Position numbers and translations under genes: made by a program
Shown here: piece by piece, positions 53,446-64,000 of the stretch
Position numbering within the stretch: position 1 is the first letter of the stretch
Layout: each line of letters opens with the position of its first letter
Notes under the pieces: generated by a model
Told to the model about the DNA's origin: nothing
The model's input: only the letters and a program-made list of their open reading frames with translations
The model's database searches: none
Assembly (NCBI GenBank): GCA_002104985.1
Contig: MCGO01000160.1
Location: forward strand, 21,641-85,640
DNA length: 64,000 bases
DNA from: Rhizoclosmatium globosum
Taxonomy: Eukaryota; Chytridiomycota; Chytridiomycetes; Chytridiales; Chytriomycetaceae
Direction of reading: 5' to 3'

Positions 53446-55686
53446 TCAAGTTCGAGAAAGTTTCCTCCACTCAACCGTAGAGGCGTGAACGTGCCCAAGG
53501 TGTACATTATTCCCTCCACGAGAATCAGTAGAGGCCAACCAACCTTCCACATAATGTTGTTGCACACCAAGCTTCGTCAATAACTCAATCAACCGGCTAG
53601 ACTCTGAATACACTTTCTCCAGCCAACGAATACCATGTGGCCCAAACACGATACGTTTCGGAATCCCAGCACGAGATTCTACCGCAGTTACAAGTGCATC
53701 ACAAATAGCATCCGCCAACAAGTCACCACTATGTGACGTTCTTAAAAATTCATCCGGAATCTTTCTGTACGTTCTCACTGCACAAGGAGCGGAAGGACGA
53801 GATGGAACTTTGGGTTGATCCATTTGAAGCATTCCAAACAAGGAATAACTCGCTGGCTTCTCTGGCTTTGCAATGGGAGCAGGGGTGACTTCTACCGTAG
53901 GATGCCTCATTCCCTCAACCACACTGATTGGCATAATCTGAAGCATGCGGAGATTGACTTCCATCATTCCCACCAAGAAATTGTCGTCGTTCCCAGGAAT
54001 CAAGCTTATATGCCACACATCATCCACAACTCGCAACTTAGAACCAGTTTTAGGACAGTTCTCAAGGCGTGTGAAGAGCATCGAATGGTTTGCCCACGAG
54101 AAAGGGTTTTGGAGAATCGATGCCGCATTGGAAACTGCTGAAAATCCTTCCGTTTGAATAAGTCCCGCACCACGTAACGCGATTTGAGATTCAATATCCA
54201 CTCGATCATGAAGAGCATTGAGTTCTTCTTCAGTCAATGGCGTCACACGTCCAATGACAGGAAGCTCAGGTTCTTCCTTGCTTTCTCGACACCGAACCTT
54301 ATGTTCCTTCCAATGCGCCTTCTGACATTCAGTTGTACAATAAAACGCAGCTCGACACGCTGCGCAAGACTTCAACCGACCCCCAGACGCGTCCATAGCA
54401 AGCCTCCCACAATAAGAGCAACAAGATCCATCCGATTCATCATCGTGTTCCAAATTCTCCAGCGCCTCTTTCAAAGAAACACCACGGTCCACTGCAGGTT
54501 CAGCGACTTTCCCGTCTTGTTGTATACTCAAAACCTGCATCATATGAGATTCCCGCGACATTTGCACAGCTTCCGTTTCTCCAAGAGCTAGAATCGATTC
54601 CGGGCCTTCAAACAGAATCGTGAATTTAAGCCACCCCTTTTTTAACAAAGCTGTAAGCTTAGGGCTGACACCTTTTCGGTTCTCTGCAAGGCAGCGGTCT
54701 GCAGCAGCCAGGAAGTAAGGAACAGCTTCACGGGTTGCACGTTCTTGAACCCATTTGTATGGTTCATTCAAATACCCTTTCGGGTCACGCCCAGAACTGG
54801 TGATAGATTCATAAATATCTGGGCAGATGCGTTTTCTCAATTCTTTGATCAGGGCTTTCGTTTGAGACGGTTTCATGGGTCCATTGGAATCATCAACGTC
54901 GTCCCAGACAGGCAAATCAAGTGCGACACAAAGTTCCTCCAGCTGAGACTGGCTGGGAATGTGCCGTGCAATTGGATTCATCGGATCCAAGAAATACGAC
55001 ATCATGTCCCGCTGTAATTGAGGTCGACTCTGAAGAACTTGATAGAGAAAGTGATCGCCTATTTCGTAATTGTTACCTACGAGATATGCAGCAAGAAGCC
55101 GAGCTTTTGGGTCAACTTTCAGGCCCTTCATTTTCGAGGGAGGCAAGCTTGCAATTGGTTTCGTAGTAGCTCTGTAATGTTTTTCGGCAGCTTCCCCCAA
55201 GGCTTTAGCGGCCCGAGTTGGAGGGAGTGCTGCTTGTTTCAAACAGGTGAACAAGTCTTGCATTAACTCCTGAAGAACATTGAATTTAGAGTTGACGTCT
55301 TCACAAACATATAAGTTCCGAATTACCCTGTTCCCAACCAAGTAGTCCAGCTGCAGAGCCCTGCTATGTGCTATAAGCAATAGTGAAACAGCCTCCTTAT
55401 GTCTCCCCATCGCCAAGAGCCCCTTTGCCCTTCCAACGTCACACCTAGCCCGCAATTGATCTACATAGGGATCCATCACATAATTTCCAATCCGTCGCTG
55501 GACTTTGGTGTACTGAGCAACACAACCAAGTGGATCATTCACTTCCAAACACTTGTTTCCGACCTCCATCTCAAACTCAACCTCGACCATCGAGGTTATA
55601 TCTTCATGTTTTTTGCCGGGAGTCTTTTTCGTGAAGACGTTCATGTACATGGCTGCCAGCCATTGTGGATTCTTGGTTGGGTCCAT
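53446..55686 (-). CDS. MYND zinc-finger protein
   Basis: An intronless 746-residue frame starting MDPTKNPQWLAAMYMNVF. Residues about 30-190 form a helical, TPR-like region with repeated Leu/Ala helices (GCVAQYTKVQRRIGNYVMDP, AVSLLLIAHSRALQLDY). A MYND finger lies near residue 430-475: C-x2-C ... C-x2-C ... C-x3-C ... H-x3-C read from CSYCGRL, LKSCAACRAAFYCTTECQ and HWKEHKVRC, with all eight ligands present. A C-terminal domain contains WHISLIPGNDDNFLVGMMEV and IVFGPHGIRWLEKVY. MYND fingers bind proline-rich partners. The specific function is not recognised. Confidence 0.8.
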   Translation of the reverse strand: MDPTKNPQWLAAMYMNVFTKKTPGKKHEDITSMVEVEFEMEVGNKCLEVNDPLGCVAQYTKVQRRIGNYVMDPYVDQLRARCDVGRAKGLLAMGRHKEAVSLLLIAHSRALQLDYLVGNRVIRNLYVCEDVNSKFNVLQELMQDLFTCLKQAALPPTRAAKALGEAAEKHYRATTKPIASLPPSKMKGLKVDPKARLLAAYLVGNNYEIGDHFLYQVLQSRPQLQRDMMSYFLDPMNPIARHIPSQSQLEELCVALDLPVWDDVDDSNGPMKPSQTKALIKELRKRICPDIYESITSSGRDPKGYLNEPYKWVQERATREAVPYFLAAADRCLAENRKGVSPKLTALLKKGWLKFTILFEGPESILALGETEAVQMSRESHMMQVLSIQQDGKVAEPAVDRGVSLKEALENLEHDDESDGSCCSYCGRLAMDASGGRLKSCAACRAAFYCTTECQKAHWKEHKVRCRESKEEPELPVIGRVTPLTEEELNALHDRVDIESQIALRGAGLIQTEGFSAVSNAASILQNPFSWANHSMLFTRLENCPKTGSKLRVVDDVWHISLIPGNDDNFLVGMMEVNLRMLQIMPISVVEGMRHPTVEVTPAPIAKPEKPASYSLFGMLQMDQPKVPSRPSAPCAVRTYRKIPDEFLRTSHSGDLLADAICDALVTAVESRAGIPKRIVFGPHGIRWLEKVYSESSRLIELLTKLGVQQHYVEGWLASTDSRGGNNVHLGHVHASTVEWRKLSRT

Positions 55687-55778
55687 GATTCACTTTAAGA
55701 AAAAGAAGCTGAGGTCTACATAGCCAGGATAAAAGAGATTGTGTATAAATAACATTTGTTGGTATTCTCGAAGTAATA

Positions 55779-57151
55779 TCAAATATCCTCATCGTCGTCA
55801 TCCAAAGACATTCCAGATAACCCATTCCCTGGCTTCCCAGTCTGTCTCCTCAACCCTCTATCAACCACATGTGCACCATGAATAGCACCCACTCCATAAT
55901 AATGATGATGCATTTGTGCAGCACCAGCAGGAACTCCAAACTGGGGCATTCCAGGTAAATTAGCCATTGCACTACCAGCGTGAGATGTATATGGTGACGG
56001 TTGAGCGTGACTTTGATGCGGTTGGTGAAATGCAGAGTGTTGACCCTGGTGTTGTGATTGTTGTGGGAATGAATGGAGTTGCGGTGGAAGAGTTTTGAGA
56101 TTTTCAAACGACGGCGCGGTAAAGTACAGGTACATTGTTCCAAAAAATAGTACAGATCCGAATATCTGGATGTTATGTTTTTCAATGAAGATGTTGATTG
56201 AACAAACAACTCAAACGAGGTACTCACCATAGTCTTGATACTCAACGGTTCGAATAGTCTATTCAACACTTCAGCAATTGCTTCGGCTCCAACTTTGAGT
56301 CGTCCAACTTCTAATGGGTTTCTATTCATGCAAAGCTCCCATTCCGAACACATTTGTTGCATAGCTGGCACGCGATGTTCGGGAGGAGAGCATTTATTCG
56401 CAAGGTACATTTTACTGCAGTCGTGGACTTGTTGGATTATTTCTAGCAGAGTGTGAGACAGAGAGCAATAAGAATTAATCTTAACGTACCAGAGGAATAC
56501 TCTACAGCTTTCATTTCAAGATCATGTTGCACAGTTCGAATAAACTGGACAATGAGATAGATAGAGAGCGCCATAGTGAAGAGAGTAAAAGCAAGGCGAA
56601 GGTAACTAAACAATCGTTTTAAACGCTAGGTACTCATGATTAGGATGGAAAGTAAGAGCTCACCCCATCAGAATATATGGCCACAGCAAATGATTAGAAA
56701 ATGTGTGATGGGTTTGCTGAGTGTTTGTATTGGTTGGATTGCTGCTTTGACTGGGTGTTTCCGATGGCTTTGGCCACCATGACGACAGGAAGCCACCTTC
56801 ATTCTTGGTTTTAGCTGCTGCTGTTGATGCATCGTTTGCACTAGTAAGCTCTCTTGTTCCAACAGAGTTCTGAGCATCCTCGTCTTCAGTCAAGTCCATC
56901 GTCTTCCGCTTCCTCAAACCAGTCTTTTCCAGCGAAGGTGACGATGCGGCATTTTGTTTGGAACTGGTCCTGAGGGCTGCCTGTCCCTTTGGAGCACTGC
57001 CTTTCGTTGATGTTGTTGAAGTTGAAGATGGCAGAGAACCGGAGGCATTTGGTGCATTTACAGAAGTTGAAGGTGTAACTGAAGGTGTTTTCCATCCCTC
57101 AAATGAACTGTTGTCGTCAAGGTCCATTGGGGCATATCGATTTCGGTTCAT
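55779..57151 (-). CDS. Brl1/Brr6-type nuclear envelope protein
   Basis: An integral nuclear-envelope protein needed for nuclear pore assembly in yeasts. The start MNRNRYAPMDLDDNSSFEGW is followed by a disordered Ser/Thr-rich region to about residue 155, then TM1 (LRLAFTLFTMALSIYLIVQF, after an intron near 56620-56665). The lumenal Brr6 domain follows: EIIQQVHDCSKMYLANKCSP, VPAMQQMCSEWELCMNRNP and GAEAIAEVLNRLFEPLS, with the four cysteines that form the disulphides, then TM2 (IFGSVLFFGTMYLYFT). The C-terminal tail is Gln/His-rich and acidic (MSLDDDDEDI). Introns of about 50-70 nt interrupt at three points. Whether it is Brl1 or Brr6 cannot be decided; early fungi often have one gene. Confidence 0.9.
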
Positions 57152-57286
57152 AGGTTTGTGAAATAGTCAAAGAAAAGAAAGGAACAGAAGTTATTATTGG
57201 TTGTCATTTTCACCAAATAAATCAGAACACGGTCAAAATAGTAGTGGAAATCTTAGGTAAATCCGTTCAAACGAGTAAGAGAGACT
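57152..57286. promoter_or_regulatory. 135-bp divergent intergenic region (Brl1 / Sel1 protein)
   Basis: It lies between opposed start codons, is AT-rich, and shows no recognisable factor site. Confidence 0.35.
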
Positions 57287-59098
57287 ATGCATAAAAGTCC
57301 CCTGACAGCCCCAACGGACTCCAATGATCCGTTCAGCGATGAAAGCGCGATCGAACTAAATATCATGGAAGAAAGTACCGACGAAAGCTTACAGGCACAG
57401 TTTGACAGCAAAGAAGACGTGAAAAGTATTGTGGCAATCACCATCAAGGCACCGCACTTGAACTCCAATCTAAACTCTATCGATGAAATATCAAGTGGAG
57501 CCTACAAAAAGCAGCTTAGGCCAAATATTCTCGGGAGTCAGAGCTCGATTGCTTCCAACGCGTCAAATGCGTCGAATAGATCAAATTATGGACCCCGCGC
57601 TCCATCAATATTAAAAGCAGCTCAAAAGAAAAACACCTGCCTAGAGCTAATACAGGAAATATGGAGAAACGGCCTTCGTCGCCAAAAACAGATCGCAGGG
57701 TTTCGCTTCTACCAATGGTACAAAATTCTTGCTTCTTAAATACGCTAAATAACCACAACAGGCTCATAAAGACTCAACAAAAGATTCAACGCCGTCATCC
57801 AGTTTATCTCCTTCACGAATGCTTTCCCCTGCTTCCTCACACTATGCATCGTCGTTTCTGGGTCCTCTTCACGCAACTCGAACAACCTCAACGTTCCAAA
57901 AACATCACTCAATAAAATTACCAGCCACGTTTTCGGAGCTCTCTGACGCGCACTATGCCGCCATTCAACGCGCTCTGGAGTCAAACGACCTTGATATTTA
58001 CGATTTAGTCGGACGGCTCAACTCTGTTCGCGATAACGCTATATGGGCAGCTGAGAATCCACAAAACAAGAACCTCAAGCATTTGGACCACAAAAGAGCT
58101 GACATTTCGATTATTCCTATTGCCAGTGTAACCGTCGTCAAAAAGCAAGGACTGAAAAAACTTGTCGCAGCGATAAAAAGACTTTTGGACACGGAGCACA
58201 TTGAGACACTTCAAGAACGTGCCGCCTCTGCTGTTGAACTGCCAACTGACTATCTCCCACCACCACTCCCACCAAACTTGGCGCACGAAGATGCACTGTC
58301 TATAGCGATACATTATCATGAAACTGGACAACTCCCACTCTCAGCATTCTACTTGAAAAAGGCTTCAGCAGTTTTACCAGACGAATCGATTAACCCACTT
58401 GCGTTGTATTTACTTGCACTTTCTCGAAGACATGGATGGGGGCTCGTTGAAGATAAGCATAAAGGTAGCTTTCTTTGGTGACATTACACCTACTAAAGCT
58501 GCGTCCATAGCCTTTCTTGAACTCGTCCTATGCGCTGAGAAGACAATCTTGATGGTTCCAGCCTTGCTTAATCAACGACTGTGCGTCGAAAATGACTCGG
58601 TCTCTATTTTTTCGGGTGGAATGAGTTCTCTTGCACCGAAAAGCATTTTTGATGGTATGATGAGCCATCAGAGCTCAGGGTCTTTATGGAAATCACGACG
58701 CGTGAGTCGAGTCTCGTGCGTTTCAGCCTTTAGTATGTTCTCGAATATATCTGGACGGGAAATTCAATTAGATGACGGTGAGACCTTATTAAAATGTGGA
58801 AAAATTAAATGACTCTAGTACAGCTATGAACATTCTTCCATTGCCACTCTTTGAAATCGCAGTTTCTTTGTTTCAAGGATGGGGCGTACCCAAGTCACGA
58901 CCTGCGGCGATGTTTTTTTACCGTGCCGCCGCTATTCTCGGCGATGTTGACGCCATGTACGAGCTAGGATACCTGAACTTAAAACTTGGATTGAAAGCTG
59001 AAGCTGCATTTTGGTTGCGGGAAGCTGTGAACGGTGGACGACGACTTACAGGGGAAACTTGGATTTTCAAGAAGAAATGGGGAGGAGACCAACCGTGA
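57287..59098 (+). CDS. Sel1-repeat (HCP-like) protein
   Basis: A multi-exon gene. MHKSPLTAPTDSNDPFSDES begins an acidic, Ser/Asn-rich N-terminus. A 45-nt intron near 57720-57763 joins SLLPM to AHKDSTKDSTPSSS in frame. Helical repeats then appear: EDALSIAIHYHETGQLPLSA, FYLKKASAVL and PLALYLLALSRRHGWG, followed after introns near 58465 and 58780 by PLFEIAVSLFQGWGVPKSRP, AMFFYRAAAILGDVDAMYEL and AAFWLREAVNGG. The ending WIFKKKWGG is common to fungal Sel1 proteins of the Nif1/Dsf2 kind, which are proposed cell-cycle or stress scaffolds. The join between the first exon and GNMEKRPSSPKTDRR near 57620-57665 is not resolved. Confidence 0.75.
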
Positions 59099-59137
59099 TG
59101 CCCGATTCTTTTTTAAAATCATATATTGTAGATTTTT

Positions 59138-60582
59138 TTATTTTCTATAAACAACGAGGTTCTTTCCTTGAAAATTTAAGAACTGAGTTTGAATTTCTCC
59201 TTCAGGTCGTTTTTCCTTGATCCATTCGACAAGATCCAAAGTTGTTGCCACTGGCTTTCCGTTTTTCAAGATTCTGTCTTTGAAATCGTCCTTGAAAACA
59301 CAGCAAGGTATCACTGCAAATGGCAGGTTACATTGAATTGCAGCTTCCACAATAGCACCAGTGGCTTGATCCGGATGCATTCCAACAAGAAGGGATGCTT
59401 GTGCTATTTCGGGAGTAACAGATTCAGGAAGAAAAAAGTGTTGAAGGTACTTGAAAGGCAGTTCGCCCACAATCGATGCATCAACAGGTTCCACAACGTC
59501 AGCTTCCTTCTGTTGTCTTGAATCAAGACCGTCGTCTTCGTGTTCATCAACTTCTTCGTCCTCCTCCGCGTCTTCTTCATCTTGGGCATTAACTTCCACT
59601 TCTTGTGCTGTCTTCTTCCTATTCTTCTTGACCCACTTCTTCAACGCAAATCCAACTCGCAACGGACGAGAATCGACAACAGTGCATTTTGAAACGCCAC
59701 GATCCGTCAGATCTAAACTGAGTTGTCCACCACCTCCAGCGATATCGAATACGCCTGTTCCAGATGACAGCTTCTCATTCCCTCCAAACGTTTCAATTAT
59801 CCAGTCTGCGAATACAGCGGCTCTGCAGGCATGAGGTAGTTTCTCGTTCATTGGAGTTGGGTCACCCCAATCAAGTGTCGCATTATCCAATCGTTTGGCT
59901 CGCCTCTACAATGCAGATTCAGTACCTCGACAAGCAAATAAATCAGTACCTCAGCTAGCCATAACTTTCGCACTTCCACGATTTCTTCAACTGGAACGTG
60001 TATGAACGCACACTTATCGCCCAAAGGACATTTGCCACCGCTATTTATCCAAAACTTACACAACTGACCAGCTTCTTGACTCCTCCCACCTCCACCCTTC
60101 ATTTTTCCCATCTCTTCATGAACTGGCATTTCCTGTTCAAATCCTCGCCCAACAAAGCGTTCAACCACCACACATTCCGCCCGTGCTAAAATCCTCGCTT
60201 CCAATATCCGGTCCCCAGTATCTTCAGTCGTATCCACCCATCCCGAGGCGTCAGCGAATACCAAGTCTCCTGAAACCTGAATAATGTCCCCAAGCTTCAC
60301 CTTCCCTTTTTTATAGCTCGTGCAGGTCAATGAGGGCAGGTTATCTGCGTTGATGACAACCGTGATTTTGGCGCAGCATTTGCAGGTTACAGAGTCAGCA
60401 GCGAATCGAATGTCAATGAAAGCCAGTTTGCTGTATCTCGAACGGATTCGCACAATCTGGCCCTGGAAGCAGAGATCTGGAATCGACGGTAGTGGTATTG
60501 AGTCAGAGTTTTCAAGTGCGGCAAAGACCGAGGCACTGTGTGTCAAGCGGAAACTGTGGATGGTGTTTGAGTTTGGCAGCAT
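59138..60582 (-). CDS. OB-fold + CCCH zinc finger + SAM-dependent methyltransferase fusion
   Basis: Two exons separated by a 44-nt intron at about 59908-59951. Residues about 25-140 look like an OB fold (CFQGQIVRIRSRYSKLAFID, KLGDIIQVSGDLVFADASG). A zinc finger follows, CKFWINSGGKCPLGDKCAFIH (C-x9-C-x5-C-x3-H), then a class I methyltransferase: RAAVFADWIIETFG, GVFDIAGGGGQLSLDL (SAM motif I), KCTVVDSRPL (acidic motif II), an acidic insert (EEDAEEDEEVDEHEDDG), LLVGMHPDQATGAIVEAA and PFAVIPCCVF. The nucleic-acid-binding modules suggest an RNA, probably tRNA, substrate. Related CCCH-methyltransferases occur in protists and algae; the exact reaction is unknown to me. Confidence 0.75.
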
Positions 60583-60763
60583 TCTGGAAGAAAGAAAAGG
60601 AGAAGAGAATTAAATGCTTTCATTGGAAAGTAAATCATAAAATAAGCTGAGACATTGTATCCTTTGTCATGAGGGACACAGTTGATGCTTTGTTGTTTGA
60701 GATACTCAAAGTTCGTTTCAGTGGAATGGTCAAGTTCCCGCACAGCTACTGCCCTGGTTCACA

Positions 60764-61035
60764 TCATTTACGCTTGAACTCTTGCTGCTGAAGAGATGGA
60801 AAGCGGCCGCAACCGTAAGGGCAGTCTTTGTGGCGAGATTCATATTCTTTTCTGACTTGACCTTTGCTGTAGCACCTGTTTCTTGTTTCTGGGTATTCAT
60901 AGCTTGTTATTACAATTAAGGAAGAGCGAGTGACTTACCTTCTCCTTTTAAACCTTTACGGTGGCGGAGGCTGTTTTGAAACAAGATTTGGAATGGGATG
61001 TCAACATTGCCCCAAACACACCACCCTCCACCCAT
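60764..61035 (-). CDS. Small spliced ORF (about 73 residues), unknown
   Basis: An ATG at 61035 opens MGGGWCVWGNVDIPFQILFQ, NSLRHRKGLKGE, followed by a strong GTAAGT donor near 60938. An acceptor (ACCCAG) near 60890 continues in frame as ETRNRCYSKGQVRKEYESRH and KDCPYGCGRFPSLQQQEFKRK, ending at 60764. It is basic with four cysteines and two Trp. I recognise no family. An overlapping unspliced 57-residue frame also exists, so the call is tentative. Confidence 0.35.
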
Positions 61036-61312
61036 GGCTGGAAGTTTTGAACTGTGAATGAAGTAATTCAATGCACGCGCAAACTTCAAACACACTGAGT
61101 TTGTGAAATAAGCATAGCTGTGAGGGCTTCAATAATATTCAACCTGTCGATAACTAGACAAACCAAGTTGCTAACAGGAGCATCCAATTTCAAGATTTAC
61201 AAATAAATACTTCTTCAGTATATTCTCTACTCGAACGAAAATGAAACAGCAAGGCACGTTTTTTGGACGTTTCGATTTTTTGTCTCCCACACGCTGTCAC
61301 CCAATCCCAAAA

Positions 61313-62530
61313 ATGGTCGAGAAAGACAATAAGGTCACCCTTCACCCCGCCGTCTACATCTCCGTCTGGATCTTCTGTTCCGGTTCAGTCATCCTCTTCA
61401 ACAAGTACATCCTGCACACCCTCGAATTCCGTGAGTTTGACCCACACACATTTACAACCTGTACCCAAACCAACCACCTCCAAAAATAGCTTTCCCCATC
61501 TTCCTCACAACATGTCACTTGATCTTTGCCACGATTGCTACCCGTGTGATGGAGCACACAACTGATCTGCTGAAGGGTCTGAAGAACATTGACATGACCC
61601 CAGAGGTGTTCAAGAAGGCCATTCTGCCTATCGGTCTCTTCTTCTCTATGAGTTTGGTGTTCTCCAACAATGCTTACTTGTACCTTTCTGTTCCTTTCAT
61701 CCAGATGCTTAAGGTATTGGCGGCCCCGTGCTTTCCGAGTTTTCACAAATTGGGGGTTGGTTGTTGGTTCTAAACTCTTTTATTAGGCCACGACACCTGT
61801 TGCTGTTCTTATTGTTGGATATGCGCTTGGTATTGAGAAGACTGACTACTTGGTCCTTGCCAAGGTTTCCGCCATTGTTTTGGGAGTTATCATTGCCTCC
61901 TATGGTGAAATCGAGTTTGTCCTTATCGGTGTCATTTTCCAAGTGTTGGGTATCGCCACCGAAGCTACTCGTTTGGTCATGGTACAGCAGTTGTTGAAGG
62001 ACTACAAGATGGACCCAATGGTCTCCTTGTACTACTTGCTCCAGTGAGTTGTGGCCAATCCTTTCAATCAAAACAGTTTTCGCTCATCATATATTTAGGT
62101 CTGTGCCGTTATGAACGCTATTGCCTGTATTGTTGTCGAGGGTAAGAGCCTCAGTTATGAGCAATTCAGCAACAACGTTGGTTTCGGAGTCCTCTTCCTC
62201 AACTGCTCCATCGCCTTGTTCCTCAACGTCTCAGTCGTCTTCTGATTGGAAAGACTTCGTCGCTCGTCATGTGTCTTTCCGGAGTCTTCAAGGACATTTT
62301 GTTGGTTGGAGTCTCTGTTTGATCTGGAACTCGCCAGTCACTGTTCTCCAGGTCTTTGGATACGGTATTGCTTGATTGGACTCGTATGGTACAAGCAACC
62401 CAACATTGAGAACAAGAACTTGATTCTTGCATTTATTGTGCTCTCTGTTGTTTCCTTGTTGATGGCGTTCAGCCAGATTGGTTCAACTGCCCACCACGCC
62501 ACCCACGCCAAGGTTGCTGGTAAAGCATAA
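61313..62530 (+). CDS. TPT/nucleotide-sugar-type transporter (DMT superfamily), with sequence breaks
   Basis: Exons 61313-61430, 61490-61713, 61787-62043 and 62099-62530 encode a ten-helix drug/metabolite-type transporter: HPAVYISVWIFCSGSVILFN, FPIFLTTCHLIFATIATRVM, SLVFSNNAYLYLSVPFIQML, TTPVAVLIVGYALG, VLAKVSAIVLGVIIASYGEI, EFVLIGVIFQVLGIATEATR and PVTVLQVFGYGIALIGLVWY. NNAYLYLSVPFIQMLK and GEI are hallmarks of the triose-phosphate/sugar transporter family, which acts in ER or Golgi membranes. The last exon needs one extra base at each of three places (near 62244, 62320 and 62372), and the third donor reads CAGTGAG instead of CAG|GTGAG. All four are homopolymer shortenings. An upstream in-frame Met at 61241 is less likely. 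Confidence 0.85.
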
Positions 62531-64000
62531 GGCAAGCGCTATGACTTTCATTAATCAAACTTGGGTTTTGTTTTTTCTTTTTATTTTCGTTCTCTTTTCT
62601 AATCATTGTGTGTGAGTAAAGAACTTCTGCTGTAGAAATCTGAATAACTGCAAAGCATATGGCATATATTTAATATTTATTGACCGTGAAAGTCGAGATA
62701 ATTTTCTGAATGATGCAAGTAAGAAACAAGCAACACGTTGGAAAGGGGACGGGGTAAGGAGTGGGGCAAGACCCTCAGTGATCAATAAATCATACTTAGA
62801 AACCTCACGGTATTACTGTTTCAGGTCTTTTGCATATTGTCATCCATGGGAGAGTGGGACGGATATGAAGAGTAAACTCATTTCACAAACTCGAGCCAAT
62901 GCCAGCAGTAATCCATGCTCGTGCCAAATTGTTCTCGAGAGAAAGATCTATTGAGCGAGTTAGAATGTTGGTCGTACAGGAAATATACAAGGAGGTAGTG
63001 CTGTTTATCCCCTCAGGCTCATTAAATCATATATTTAGACCCTCACGTATAATATGGGCTAAGAATATCATCCACGGAGAACAGTCGAATCCAAAGAAGG
63101 AAATGAAGGAATCGGACACTGATACGAACCATCTCAAACACGCCCAATCAAAAGCTGAGCACACACTATTTGGTCGAACCTAGAGACAGAGTTTAGAATA
63201 GGTTCAAAGATATGGGAGGGATTGTTGTGGAGTGGGAAAGAAACGAAACATCTTCAGCAGTAACTGTCTTCATATCCCCCGCCCACTTATAACGTCCCGG
63301 CAAGGACAGTGAATGCGGGTCTTAATCGGACGCAAATTATAACCATCCCTAGATTTTGAAGAGAGTGATGGAGAGGTGAACTAACCAGTTGCTTAAAACA
63401 AAATCAATGGAATAGATGCTTTAGTGGTCTCGATTCACAAAACAATCTATTAAAACATCAGAATTAATAACCACAAATACGTCGGGGAAGGGAATGCGGG
63501 TGTGTGCGGGAGAAGTAGGTTGAAATGTATCAAAGTCAGGGCAGAAAGTCGTTACATAAACTAAAGGCAACTTTTGGCCAAGAGTCTTCAAGTAAAGTGT
63601 CGAATAATTGGATCATCATAATGATCATTTCAACTGGAGAGAGAGCGAATCAGGGTACTCACCAAGCATATATGAAATAAACGAGAATCATTCCATTGGC
63701 GTCAGAACATGAGCGCAGATACTACAAAGAGAAGGAAAGTCAGATTACAGTTGGAGGAATACGGACAGGAGGATAAGAATGATGAGTGGAAAACAAAATG
63801 ATTGGGTCAGAATAACTGTATCCATTTCCGTGCATCGACGCGAACGTCTCAAACAAGAGGTGTCAGATAAATTTAGATGTTGGATCATCATAATCATTTT
63901 TGTTCCACGCATCAAGGGAAGAAGCGGGAAGAAGAGTTTACCTTGCATCAAAACTCAGAGAAAAAAAAAGATGATTTCGGTAGACGATGATCTGCTGGTG
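62531..64000. other. Right-edge stretch without a supported gene
   Basis: AT-rich sequence with only short open frames (for example 62899-63183 on the plus strand), none with a recognisable motif or splice pattern. It includes the transporter 3' flank and perhaps an untranslated region of a gene beyond the edge. Confidence 0.5.

Noticed and set aside
62899..63183. A 94-codon plus-strand frame near the right edge
   Set aside because: No motif, no splice support and no codon pattern resembling the neighbouring genes.

Overview
The window is nuclear DNA of a eukaryote, most likely an early-diverging zoosporic fungus of chytrid type. The genes carry many short GT-AG introns (about 41 to 70 nt). 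Fungal-type proteins are present, including a Brl1/Brr6 nuclear-envelope protein, a Sel1-repeat protein and a Syo1-like ribosomal import adaptor. Two flagellum/microtubule-associated genes (a calaxin/EFCAB1-like EF-hand protein and a p25-alpha/TPPP-like protein) point to a species that still makes a cilium. This assignment is inference; nothing in the window names the species.

Layout. 0-6.5 kb: the 5' end of a quinone-oxidoreductase gene leaving the left edge, a tandem pair of unrecognised paralogous genes sharing a near-identical ~630-bp core, a further unrecognised multi-exon gene or relic, and decayed sequence. 6.6-18 kb: a RecQ-type helicase pseudogene split by about 10.4 kb of nested non-LTR retrotransposons. 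LINE A (plus strand) is itself interrupted by LINE B (minus strand, 6.6 kb, 14-bp target-site duplication), and a small tRNA-promoter-bearing insertion lies further right. 18-31.9 kb: a large repeat block made of a ~147-bp tandem repeat (about 6 units, then about 65), a ~570-bp leader present before each array, and a 2.3-kb foldback element between the first array and the second leader. Fourteen consecutive repeat units stay open as a 702-codon, cysteine-rich 49-residue repeat.

32.5-62.5 kb: a compact, ordinary gene region. In order: RCC1 (-), a PH/coiled-coil protein (+), a SAC-domain protein with a destroyed catalytic motif (-), calaxin-like (-), Syo1/HEATR3-like (-), a possible GT10 glycosyltransferase (+), tRNA-Thr(UGU) (-), mitochondrial EF-G2 (-), glutathionyl-hydroquinone reductase (+), ETHE1-type persulfide dioxygenase (+), eIF3b (-), TPPP-like (+), a MYND-finger protein (-), Brl1/Brr6 (-), a Sel1-repeat protein (+), an OB-CCCH-methyltransferase fusion (-), a small spliced ORF (-) and a TPT-type sugar transporter (+). 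Several are divergent pairs with promoters of only 40-145 bp. The two glutathione/persulfide genes sit side by side and could share a sulfur/thiol-handling role, but nothing in the sequence proves co-regulation. The last 1.5 kb shows nothing I can support as a gene.

Caution on sequence quality: the transporter and the TPPP-like gene have single-base breaks that look like homopolymer contractions, so isolated frameshifts elsewhere may be assembly errors rather than biology.
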